DNA from: Epiperipatus broadwayi
Lineage: Eukaryota; Onychophora; Udeonychophora; Euonychophora; Peripatidae
Assembly (NCBI GenBank): GCA_028023455.1
Contig: JAQFVV010006272.1
Coordinates: 3,453,127 to 3,517,126 of the forward strand
Reading direction: 5' to 3'
Length of the DNA: 64,000 bases
Part shown: piece by piece, positions 49,645 through 60,690 of the stretch
Layout: each line of letters begins with the position of its first letter
How positions within the stretch are numbered: the first letter of the stretch is position 1
Translations under genes and position numbers: made by a program
Notes under the pieces: model-generated
Told to the model about the DNA's origin: nothing
The model's database searches: none
Seen by the model: the letters and a program-made list of their open reading frames with translations, nothing else

Positions 49645-49700
49645 AAAATGTATAAATAGGAGAGTGAACAAAAGACTAGATTATTCAGAGTTTTCTTGCT
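49645..49700 (+). promoter_or_regulatory. TATA-box promoter-like block
   Basis: TATAAATAGG at 49,651-49,660 is followed 30-odd bases later by an initiator-like TTCAGAGT (49,684-49,691) and a less AT-rich leader. It could be a core promoter or part of a solo LTR. It lies upstream of the candidate exon at 50,002; a link is speculative. Confidence 0.3.
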
Positions 49701-50001
49701 GGCATTCAGATTTCTCTTTGGAGAACTCTTTCAGATTTTGCTTGTTGAGATTTTATTCCAAAAAGTTATACAGCTGTCATCTTCAAAATCACAGAGAAGT
49801 TTGAACATGCTACAAGCTAAAAGTCATATGAATTTGATGGATTCTACTATGCTTGGCTAGGCAAATAGCTTTTCCCATCACTGAGGTTCCTAAATACTAT
49901 CAAAATACCATAGTATCCACCCCATAGCAATATGAACTCTGTGCCATGTCTGTAGGACTTTTTGTAAAAGCATGCTACTTATTTCCACTTTTCTTGTCCA
50001 G

Positions 50002-50068
50002 GCAAATACCTATCGATGGACGGATCAAGCTACGCTCGTCGAGGGAACATGACCAAGGAAACAGGATG
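50002..50068 (+). CDS. Candidate internal exon, 67 nt
   Basis: This is a 67-nt island at about 51% G+C in DNA near 25%. A good acceptor precedes it (polypyrimidine TTTCCACTTTTCTTGTCCAG ends at 50,001) and a donor GTAATA follows. Two frames are open: one reads QIPIDGRIKLRSSREHDQ, the other KYLSMDGSSYARRGNMTKET; the third has a stop. On the minus strand the flanks lack AG/GT, which favours plus. I do not recognise the protein or which frame is used. A short coding exon inside a very long intron would explain it. Confidence 0.45.
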
Positions 50069-50304
50069 GTAATAATATCTCTCTTCATGAACTATTTACT
50101 TTCTACCTTTTTTTTGTTCAGACCTTTCTTAATTGCTTCATTGAATTATATTTCTGAAATGTATTTAATTATATTTGTTAGGTAACCAGTTTTATTAGAC
50201 TAGTCTTAGATATATATATATGTGATCATCTATCTATTTATATTTAACCTTTTTTTTCCTTCACCATTCTTCATTACTAACATGTATACATATTTTGTAT
50301 TTCC

Positions 50305-50615
50305 TTGCGGTTAAGTTTAAAAGTTAATTTTTCATTTAAAATCTCTTTCCAATTTTATTTATGTTTCTAAATTCCATACGAGTAAGTTTCCTTTGTTTGA
50401 CAACTTGATCTCCTTGATAATGCCTCTTTTGTCCACCATTAGCTTATTACGTATATCTGATTTAGCTATATACTTCTTAAATAATTTTAAACTGTTTTTA
50501 GCGCAGAGCAATTAGAAAATGCTTTGCGAAAGATTTTATTATTGTACTTTATCAAGGAGATTCAAGTTGACAATTTTATTAAAATTGGGAAGAAAGGACT
50601 TAGACCGCAAAAATA
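50305..50615. mobile_element. Fold-back (MITE-like) inverted repeat
   Basis: The left half has TTGCGGTTAAG, TTTCCAATTTTATTT and GACAACTTGATCTCCTTGATAA. The right half has, in inverted order, TTATCAAGGAGATTCAAGTTGAC, ATTAAAATTGGGAAGAAAGG and ACTTAGACCGCAA. Arms are about 100 bp each with a spacer of about 130 bp. No coding capacity. Confidence 0.55.
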
Positions 50616-50935
50616 TTATATCATTTAATCTGTTTTTATTGTCTAATTAGTTTTTCATTAATTCAGGGGAATAGCGGAGGCCATTAAATCATTATTAATA
50701 TTTTAAGGTCTTTAATTAAATATCTTATTTAACAAAAAGCTTCAGTTTTTCTAATTATATTTTAATGCTTCATTTTGCTTTTCCAATGATCCAGGCATGC
50801 AAAACACATTTTTCATAGTATTTTATGCACATTTAACTTGTAGTTCTATAAGTATTCTTGTCCATGTCTCTTCCATTGATGCTAAGGTTGGCTGGATGAA
50901 AAATAATTTATGCGTGTCTCAGATAATGTTGTTGG

Positions 50936-51083
50936 TTCGTAGTTAGCCTCGAGAATAGGCGAATAGGGCAGAGGTCATAGTATTCTTGATTTAATATCTC
51001 GCATATGGGTGGCCTTGAGGTACTTTCACCTAGTATTCGAACTGAGTTAAACCAACATACATCATCTGACTGTCACAATATAG
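50936..51083 (-). repeat. Dispersed repeat family E, minus copy
   Basis: Inverted counterpart of 38,518-38,662; shares ATATGCGAGATA and CAAGAATACT when read on the minus strand. A tRNA-like stretch (TTTGATTCTCAGC) lies just to the right and may belong to a separate SINE remnant. Confidence 0.5.
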
Positions 51084-51089
51084 TTTAGT

Positions 51090-53410
51090 TGTAATCCATT
51101 GACCTGCAATGCCTATAATCTGATTTTGATTCTCAGCAGAGTAAAACTTGAGAACTGTTTAGTTTTTATTCAAATTTAAGATATTTAGAGGTAGGTGGCT
51201 CATAATCACCTCAGGTTTTTTCATAATATTTATAGGTAAATGAATAACTGCAAATTCTTAATTAAAGTATAAAACACTGATTGGCAATCATTAATATCCT
51301 TATGATCTAGTAATATATTAAATTTTTAATATATAAGCAGATTTTGATTTGCCTGCAAATGACTTTATTATTGGTGATTTATGACCTTATATGATACAAT
51401 ATATTCTTATTTACAACTATGCTATAAACTTTAATAAATTTATGTCATTAAAACAACATTACAAAAAAATCTCTTTCTTATTAACATATGCGTGTGTGCT
51501 TATGTATATGAAGATTCATTAAAGCTAAAAGCAAGTCAATTTATTCCTTATCTATAAACAGAAGTTAAATATTTGAACTACTTTAATATTTATTATTAAA
51601 AATATTGCTATTAAGTTCAATAATGCCGAATTATAACATGACCAAAAAGAAATTAATAAAAAAATTCAAACATTGTTGTAATTATGCTACAAAATAGTTT
51701 ATTTTATTATAAAACCTTATTAATAATATTGACAATTTCTTCTAACTTTTTTTTTAAATATTCAATCACTATTTTATTGTATAAAATGTTTTTATTATAA
51801 GAGTTTTCTTAGATTTGTTTGGGAAAAATAACATAACTTTAAAAAAGTTTTATATTAAATTAAAATATGCCGTTTAAAATTCAATAATTTTTTTAAATGT
51901 AATTTGACAAAAGTCTAATAATTTTTATAAAGTTTTAACTTCTTTTGAAATATTTTTATGTAGAGTTAAACACATTATTTGAAGTTGTAAGCTTCCACTA
52001 CACATGAACTTTTTAAGATTATAAGAATGGATTTTTTTTTATGTAAGCCTACCCCCCCCCCTTTTTTTTTTGATATAGCACATTTTTAAAAAAAATATAT
52101 CTGCCTATTATAATTGGTTTTATTTTCCACAGACATCAATCACATTTTTCAAAATCTATTGACATGGTGTTTTTGACGAATATTCTGTAAAATAAAGTAA
52201 AAGAATTTTTAATATTAGTAATTACAACAGATTGCTTTAAATATCACTACTATAATAACAAAATTAATTACAGTCATTATAAAAATCTGAGAAAATACAA
52301 CGCTTGTAAAGTAAATTGATGTAAGATACATTAAATAATTACAGAACCATAGTAAAAGATATTTGGAAATGTATAATTACTGTAAAGACTAGTTCAGTCA
52401 AAATGCAACTTAAAAGACATTTAAATTATGATTACTACTTATAACTATATGATTGAAGTGTGAGAATTATAAATTGGAATTTAATATATATATATATTAA
52501 ATACAATAAAACTGTGTGTTATATAAGCTCTTGGCCTGGAGCAGTTTGTTCTAGATTAAGTGTTTTATAATTAAGTACTTATAAATGTGTAACTCTACCC
52601 ATTAAAGATTGCCATCAAAAACATCCATTAACAATATTGTATTACAATATATATAAAATACTAATAAAAGAAAAAAAACATAATTACTTCTCTATTAACA
52701 GAAGTATTATATTTATTTACCAATTAAAAAGAATAGTGAAAAAGAAACTATTTATCCACAAACTAATCAACTGCAATGAGTAATAATTTAAGAGTTTTTC
52801 TCCTTATTTTAACTATGTCTAAGAATAATTAGATAATATTTACTGATTAATAATTAAATGGATAAATGAATTGGCTGTAAATAGGAATCTGCTTAATAAT
52901 CTGAAAAAAATTACAAGTTTCATCAAATCCAGTTAAATCCACGATTAAAAGCTTATCCCGCGCAGATGTGATAATACCACCATCATGAGAACTTCATGCA
53001 CGTGTATATGTATGTATTCAGTAAGCATTTTAAAGCGCATATTAACGTTTGTGGTTTAGCTTTATTTTCTAGCATTCTACAACTAATTATGTTAAGGATA
53101 GGCAACGACATTCAAGTAATTACAGTTGATGATTTTAATTAATACTCTCCTTTCGGCCTATCCTCAGACAAAAACTTTGCTTACTTATTTATATAAGATT
53201 AAAATATGAAATGAAATTCAAATGTTTATCTGAAAAGTCCCCCCCCCCTCCAAAAAAAAAAAAGGAGAAGAATTAATTTTAAGGTAATAAAAATTTATGC
53301 TTTTAAATATTCTTTAAAAAATAAGACTAATTTATTTCTATAAAATGTTTGAAAAACCTTATTGAGTAAGTTAAAACGTATATGCTGACAACCTGAGATT
53401 CAGACCTTTT
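51090..53410. other. AT-rich sequence without recognised gene
   Basis: Contains homopolymer C and T runs at 52,051-52,071 and C/A runs at 53,239-53,263. A GGATAGGC / GCCTATCC hairpin lies at 53,096-53,164. Confidence 0.55.
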
Positions 53411-53414
53411 GTCT

Positions 53415-53524
53415 TGCGTTGTTAGCCGAGAGGTATCGCAGCTGCCATGCAAGCAAGTAGTTGTTGCAGACGGTTGTGGGTTCGCGTCCCGACCGATGCT
53501 ATGACATATGGAAAAAAAAAAAAA
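53415..53524 (+). mobile_element. tRNA-related SINE (family C variant)
   Basis: TTAGCCGAGAGG (A box), GGTTCGCGTCC (B box) and the family end GATGCTATGACATATGG with a poly(A) tail. The middle part differs from the other copies, so it may be a subfamily. Confidence 0.65.
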
Positions 53525-54272
53525 TTAGAAAAATATTTTTTTTTAATAATAATTAAACAAAGATTTTTTTTTTTCTTCAAGATAGCCAGTCCATCTATCT
53601 AATCGTTGATTTATTCGTCAGAAACTGGGTATCTAGCGCTAAAGAATAAATATCTCAGGTTAATTTGAATTGGTCAAATGAATATTGAAGCGATAATTTT
53701 AAAACTAATCATATGATTATAATATAATGCAACCGTTAGGTAGATGGTACATTTTTTATAGATGCTAAGCAATAATTATCTTTATTATTTAGAATCCATT
53801 CTGATGTATACATTATAAATATATATAATATTTTAAATACAAGTATATTTTATATATCTGGAGTCGATGTAATATAGGGGATATACAAATATTTATGTAT
53901 GTGTTTCAGTAGTATTTAGACACGAGGATAAGGAAAGCTCATTTTAAAATAAAATAAATGAATTTACTTATTCATGCTTGTTTTTGTAGTCATAAATAAT
54001 ATTTTTCAAATGATAAATTGATTTTGAGATGAAAACTAGATTTTTTTTATTAAACATAAAACCGTATTTATAACTTTTTATTAAATATGAAACGTTTCGA
54101 TTGTTTAAGACAATCAGTTTGTGCAAAAAAAAAAAAGGGGGGGGGGAGTACAAAGTAATTAATTTAGGCATTTTGTACGTGTCGTTAATTTTATTTATCT
54201 TTGTATATATTTTTTAAATATACATTTTTAAACATTGGAATATTGATAGATTTAAATATGTAAAATTTTAGT

Positions 54273-54315
54273 ACAAGCGTTGGTGGCCGAGTGGTCAGCA
54301 CAGCTGCCTTACAAA
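54273..54315 (+). mobile_element. tRNA-related SINE (family C), 5' fragment
   Basis: TTGGTGGCCGAGTGGTCAGC and CTGCCTTACAA only; the B-box half is missing. Confidence 0.55.
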
Positions 54316-55484
54316 TATGGGGAAAATTTTTTTTTAGTAAACTTTTATTTAAAAAACAAAAAATCTTTGCTTTTTAGTTTTCATTTAGGTAAAAGCTTAA
54401 AAAAAGTGTTTTAAATTGCTCGCTGTAAGAGAAAGTTTACTTCAACATTTCGTCTCAGAATAACAATGAAGGAAAAGATAATACTTAACCTATCCAGGAT
54501 AATCAAATGCAGAATTGGCAATAGTTTTTTCGCTGTTTTTCTCCCTTGCTTTATTTTCTAGTTTAAGCTCGATAACGATTTACTGATCAATAATTGAATA
54601 GCTATTTAGTATGACTATGAACCAATTGCCTGAAAAATAAATTTTAAAATTTCTTAAAAAATGTCGCCTATATCAAATATTTTTCATTTTAACTATATTT
54701 AAATATATCATGGGTAATATAGACCGATGTATTAACAATAACATATATATATAATCATTAGAAACCAGTCATCACTTAGACAATTCCAATATAGATAACA
54801 ATCAACAATCTCAAACTGTTGTCAAGGTAATCTCCTTTTATATGTGTGTGTATTTGATAATTTAGTTATTCTGCTTTTATGTTTAATAAAACAATCTAAT
54901 ACAATTTACAACATATAATCATAGGTATCAATAAAGAAAAATTAAAACGTATAGCAATAAGAAATATTTATTTTATATAAAACTATACAATTAATTTGGT
55001 CCGTAAATTGTTAATTTCACTGTCAGTTTAAAAAAAAAAAAGGACATATTTTATTGTTCTGGATTTCATAAGAACTTGATCACTAAAAGTAACAGAATTG
55101 GGCTCCCATCAATAAATCTTGAGCTCCAGAGTCGGCTGTTTTATAACTGCATCAAACAATGCAGAGAGTATTGTCATTTAACACCATTATACAATGTACA
55201 GTATATATTTAAAAATCTTATTATTTAACTGACAAAATCTACCACTACAAAAGAAAATTGTGTGCGCTCACAAAGGATGATTACCATTCTCTGGAATCCA
55301 TTGTAATAAAAAACGGAATTTTATTACAATTACCTTTGCACACAACACATTATAAAATTTATATCCCTTGTAATATTTATACTAATCTTAGATATTTAAA
55401 TTGTTCTGATTTTCAGTCACGATTAATTCCGACAGTTTCTTACACTATCACGTTATTTTGTGTTTTCTTTTACAAAACTAACTA

Positions 55485-55580
55485 AATTGGTGGTCGAGAG
55501 GTCGACAGCTGCTTTACAAGCATTGTCCCGGATTAGCGGGTTCGCTTCCCAGCTGATGCTATGACTCATGAGGAAAAAAA
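55485..55580 (+). mobile_element. tRNA-related SINE (family C)
   Basis: TTGGTGGTCGAGAGGTCGAC, CTGCTTTACAAGCA, GGTTCGCTTCC and GATGCTATGACTCATGAG followed by poly(A). The closest copy to the one at 15.1 kb. Confidence 0.7.
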
Positions 55581-55584
55581 GAGC

Positions 55585-57975
55585 AATTGAAACTATATTT
55601 CGCTGTTATTTGTCCCTAACACATATATAAAAGACACATATCTTTACATATTATGAATTGGATTTTTATTTATTTTATCTATACTTCGTTTAACTTTTTG
55701 TAAATATGATGCTATAACATCACTAACCTTTATTTTTCGTCATCTTTCTAATTCCACTCCGTGCCGATTATTGTACTACTTTAATTTAAATTTAATATAT
55801 CGCTTGCAATTTGATATATAATTTTTACTATATATATATATGTAGAAAGAGACAAATTTATTGAAGTTTTAAAAAGAAATACAATATATTTTATAATCTT
55901 TAAACGACATTTTATTCATTTTAAGTTTATAATAAATGGAGATGCTAAAATAAATTAAGTAGAATAGACGGCAAACAATAGTAAATTACCACTATTATAT
56001 TTAATGATTAATTATTCAGATCATGTGACATTTCACCAAACGTGAAAAGTTAAAGATGAGTACTACTGTTTCATTCTTATGTATAAAATAAGATATTTTT
56101 AAATTTTTTAGCAGCTAAATGGTTCATGAACTTTTAGTTTTTGAACTATCTCTCTGTCATTATAACAAAAACTTTATGGGTCTTCACCAACAGTGACAAG
56201 ATGTTATTGATTAGTTATATTACTTTGTTGCCTCAAGTGACATAGATACACAAATCTTTCTAAAGCATAATATTTTAATTCATTTACATTGTCATATATT
56301 TATATTGAGCATTTAGCCCTTTATATTTCAGAGCAATAGCAGAGTGATAGATCTGAAAGTTATAATTTTTTGGATTGAATGTCACTTTCAGTGTTCAAAT
56401 ATTATATGTTCTTTCAAACAACTAACAGAAAAAAGTTGCACTTTCCACTAATGTGTGTATATGTGTGAGAATTATATTGTAAAAATAACATTAAAACATC
56501 ACTTATCATTTTACCTTAAAATCTATACCGAATTTCTACTTCTCAGCTCTAACAATTTTTATAAGAAAGATCTAGAGACTTCTATTTTTATTTTGCTTTG
56601 TTTTTTTTTTTTTTTTTTCAAATTAAAGCATATATAATTTCTTAATGTTTTATTATTAATATTTATAAATCATATTAATAAAAATAAGTTGATATTAGTA
56701 ATACAAAACATCATATAAGACTCCTGGAAGCAGTCTTAAACTACTTTCTTATTATATGTTGACAATTTCAACAACAACATCAACAAAAAAAGCAAGTTGA
56801 AGTCATCATTCTGAAATAAAAATTATTTGTATGTGAGCCATTCAAACTTGCAATTAAAGGAAAGCATAATATTTTAATCATGGGATAAATGAAACCCATT
56901 GCAATAGCTATATTCCAATATCACTCTGAAAAAGAGAAATCAAACCACTATTTGATTAATATGGAAATGAATCATTTACATATTAGAGCTTAAATATTGT
57001 CTACATAAAGTGGATAGGATAATAGATTTTAGATCAGGATGATACTCTGATTGTTATTTAAGCTTTAGAAAATAAAATAAAATGATATAGCTTTCATTGC
57101 CAGGAATGACATTGCAAAAATTAGCACAGGATACATTTTTAGAATAATGAATTATTAACAGTTCACTTTTGTGGATATCCATTCATCATCATGATAATTG
57201 AAGACTTTTCTTCAAAAACTTGAGAAATGTAAATAAGAAATTGAAAATGTTATAATCAGATGACAAAACTCGTAGAAAAAATATATTTATAGTTAGTTAT
57301 CAGTGACCGGAATGTCAAAATTAAAAACAAATTTTAAAATACCATTGAATAAATGAACTTGGAAATAGAATGGCCAATACATTTTTGTAAAATGAATTGT
57401 CTTTTTATTAAAAGTTGAAAAATCAGATATAAATGTACACGTGTTCAAATAGTACCCATATAAATCAATAAATTATATTATTTTTAATTAAAGTTGAAAA
57501 CTTGCAATTATAATAGGAAAACCAAATGATTTGTTAGAAAATTGTTTAACAAATCATTATTTACTTTTGTAATAATTAGGTAAAAATGTAAAAGAACTAT
57601 AGTCATGGTCTAAATATTGCTTTTGAAATAAAATCAAAAATCAATTTTAGCATTTGGATATAATCGATGGTAAACCAGGATGAAGTAAAAGAAATATTTA
57701 AAAATGAATCTAAAACAAGTTTCACTAAGAATAAAAAACTAAAAAATAAAAATAGATGTGCTGCTACTACATCATAAAGCCTAGATGCGTGTGATATTTT
57801 TATATATGAAGGTAGAAAACTTAACATACGTGCAAGTTAAGTCTATAAGAAAAATTATGTCAGAACAATTACACTTGACTATTATTGGTGCTAATTGTTA
57901 TTAGTTGCCAATCTTTTAATACAAGTTTATTATAGCATATCAGTTTTAGAATATATTATAAACTTTAAAAAACCC
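55585..57975. other. AT-rich sequence without recognised gene
   Basis: Nothing recognised beyond poly(T) at about 56,598-56,618. Confidence 0.6.
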
Positions 57976-57979
57976 TTTC

Positions 57980-58046
<67 letters not shown>
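57980..58046. repeat. Compound microsatellite (CA)n(TA)n
   Basis: A CA run changes directly into a TA run. Confidence 0.95.
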
Positions 58047-58050
<4 letters not shown>

Positions 58051-58262
58051 AGCAATTTTATATTATATGTATCTGTTTGAAAAATAGTAGCTATATATTA
58101 GAATCAATTTGATATATATAATAAAGAAAAATTTTAGTAAACTACTATTAATTATACTTTAATATTTATAATTTGTTATAAAACTTTTTGGTGTCTATAT
58201 GTATGTATAAAGTATTCTTGTATTGCAGAATTGATGCATATATATATATATATATATATATA

Positions 58263-58276
58263 TGTGTAGTATAGAC

Positions 58277-58314
<38 letters not shown>

Positions 58315-58328
58315 GTCTATACTACACA
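58263..58328. repeat. Perfect 66-bp palindrome
   Basis: TGTGTAGTATAGACACAA, then (TA)15, then its exact reverse complement. It lies just left of the family B element at 58.35 kb. Confidence 0.95.
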
Positions 58329-58344
58329 ATGTAATTAGAAGGGA

Positions 58345-58860
58345 CTTGAAGTGAGACTTTTAAGCACCCAACAGCTGTCCACTCTATCTTATACAACCAA
58401 TACACATGACCACATGTATGTGAAAAAGTTAAATGATCTCCAATATATGTATTTTGTGCTGAACCAGCACTTATCAATTAGTCCAGATCATGATCTTCCA
58501 CACATATATACAGTCAGTGCTCGGTTTATATTAAAATAGCAAATCTTCAAAATTTAATGGATATGCTTCAATCTTCTCCACCTTCCAACTCTTCAGTGAT
58601 CCACATCATTGAAAATCTAAGGATGGAATGCTCAAACCCTTTGTTGATGTTAATATTATTGTCATACCCATGTTGACTTTAAGTCAGTCTAATCTCTCAC
58701 ATATAGGATTTTAATATGAAATATACAGAAGAGGAATGGGCAGATCGTTTATCTTTTTCATATGTATGTGGTCATGTTAATTAGTTATATAAGATAGAGT
58801 GGGAGTGGATAGCTGTAGGAATCTTGAAAGTCTGGGTTCAAGTCTCTTCTAATATATATA
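58345..58860. mobile_element. Family B hammerhead element, inverted, decayed
   Basis: A minus-orientation unit (58,345-58,717) ends with the family start (complement of CATATTAAAATCCTATATGTGAG). A plus-orientation 3' fragment (about 58,740-58,860) follows, with GAAAGTCTGGGTTCAAGTC and TAATATATATA. The minus hammerhead (about 58,440-58,508) has an excellent stem II (GTGCT/AGCAC) but a mutated core (TTGATAA, AAAA). The plus piece has no hammerhead. Confidence 0.65.
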
Positions 58861-58864
58861 TTGA

Positions 58865-59935
58865 TGACACTCATTAACCAAGTCAAAATTACACTACTTT
58901 TAGAAAAATATTTTTAAATTTAAAAAATAAAATAAATAGTAAATGCTCATAAAAATTTGAAATAAATTAGCTCTTTTTAAATATAAAAACTGTTAATGTT
59001 TTTAATTATTTTTCTATTTGGGATTTTTTTTTTTGTTTTAATATCTCTGGTATATTTTTGAAATAAAGGATCACCATGGCGTATAAAGGATATATAATAA
59101 TTTCATTAACTTGGCCAGACTATTTTTTCTCTCTTTTTTTTATTCTACTAACTGAGCAAAGTATTATAATTCGAATTATTAACATTTAAATTATTCAATA
59201 ATGTATACAGTTTTAGTTTAATCTAGCTTTTCAGTACTTTCATTAGCCAAATAAAATTGTTTTGAGAATAATAAGGCTTCTTCTAATTAATCAATACTTT
59301 TTAAGAAAATATATTAAAAATCTAATTTTGAGTGCATTATAAATATTCGTTTTCTAATAAAATTCATCTATACCACACACACACACGTTGTTTCTCTTTT
59401 GTTTTTTCCTCTCCTACCTTTTCATCTTTTTTTCTCTTTCGCTCTTTCTGTATATATATACTTGTAAGGACTTAAATGTATATTATACTTGTGTTTATTA
59501 TTATTATTATTATTATTATGATGATGATGATGATGATGTTTCAATAATGTACTTTATTGTCAACAAAGGTTATATGATGCTTACATGCTTATCCTTGGTT
59601 ACAGTGGCATGATGATTTTTACATATTTGTTTTCATTTTGAGATTTTCATTGCTAATTACATAGGTATAGAGGTAATAATTTATATTTTTGTCATTGCTA
59701 TTATTGTTTAATTTTTATTGTCATTAGTTTGTGATTTTGTTATTGGTTAGAGTCCTTTCTTCAATCTCTCATTTATATTTTGTTATTGACTGTTTATTGG
59801 TCAAGAGTTTTAATTCATTGGTTCAGCTGTGTGAGTATCAACATTTCATATTGCCTCTTTAGTTTTTTATTCATTATTGTTTTCAATTGAATAGGCTATG
59901 TTTATATAACTGCTGGTGGTTGCATGTTCTTATAA
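58865..59935. other. AT-rich sequence with (TTA)n(TGA)n microsatellite
   Basis: The microsatellite is at 59,496-59,539. The open frame through it is an artefact. Confidence 0.6.
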
Positions 59936-59939
59936 TTTA

Positions 59940-60619
59940 GCTTGTAATTTTAAAGTGACCAGGTAGTCACAAAGATACCTGGATGTGTAATATTTGTATC
60001 TCTGTTCCTTATTTATTGTAGTTTGTTGTAAAATATTGCCAGATATTGTCTGGTGTTATTGCCCAGGATGAAGATACATCGTGTGCACCAAAATGCATAG
60101 AGAGTAAAGACTGTGGTTTGTGCTATAGAGGTTATCTTCTTATGTGCAAAATCTGTTAGTTGCTATATAGTTTGTCTTGTTCTATATTGATTCAGCATAT
60201 TGCCTCATGTAGTATTTAGTGCTGTGTTATTGTAATATATCTGTTGTTGTGTTTCTTCAGCATCATGGGATAAATTGCACAATGGGTCTATTGTCCTATA
60301 AAGGCAATAGTAGCATAAGAAATAGTATGTTGGTAGTGCAAATAAGTTTAGCTTGATCAAGAAGTTGAAGAACTTTGGCTCCATTCACCATTTACTGAAG
60401 TTTTTAAGGAGTTTCTTATTGTTTACTCCCAGTATTGGACTAAAGTTATGATTGTTTGTGGCTAGGTTGATCAACTCATATGTCTCAGTATGTGTATGTG
60501 CTATCAAATGGAAGCATTGTAATTCTGATATTAATTTGTGCTGAGTGTCTAATAATACAAGATATCCATATGCAGGGGGTGGATGATCTATAGGGATTAT
60601 GACAAGGAGGCCTTGAAGC

Positions 60620-60620
<1 letters not shown>
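59940..60620 (-). repeat. Unassigned less AT-rich block bordered by (TTA)n
   Basis: The minus strand stays partly open, with protein-like stretches (for example KITSIAQTTVFTL and ILGNNTRQYLAIFY), but stops are frequent and frames change. Its left edge includes GTGACCAGGTAGTCAC, a short palindrome (59,956-59,971). Probably an old repeat; family unknown. Confidence 0.3.
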
Positions 60621-60689
<69 letters not shown>

Positions 60690-60690
60690 T
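60618..60690. repeat. (TTA)n microsatellite
   Basis: About 24 uninterrupted TTA units. Confidence 0.97.

Noticed and set aside
53096-53190. CTGAGGA...GAAA on the minus strand
   Set aside because: Only six bases between the motifs, with no workable stem II; explained by a simple GGATAGGC/GCCTATCC hairpin.
57895-58080. Open frame with alternating H/T and Y/I
   Set aside because: Translation of the (CA)n(TA)n microsatellite.
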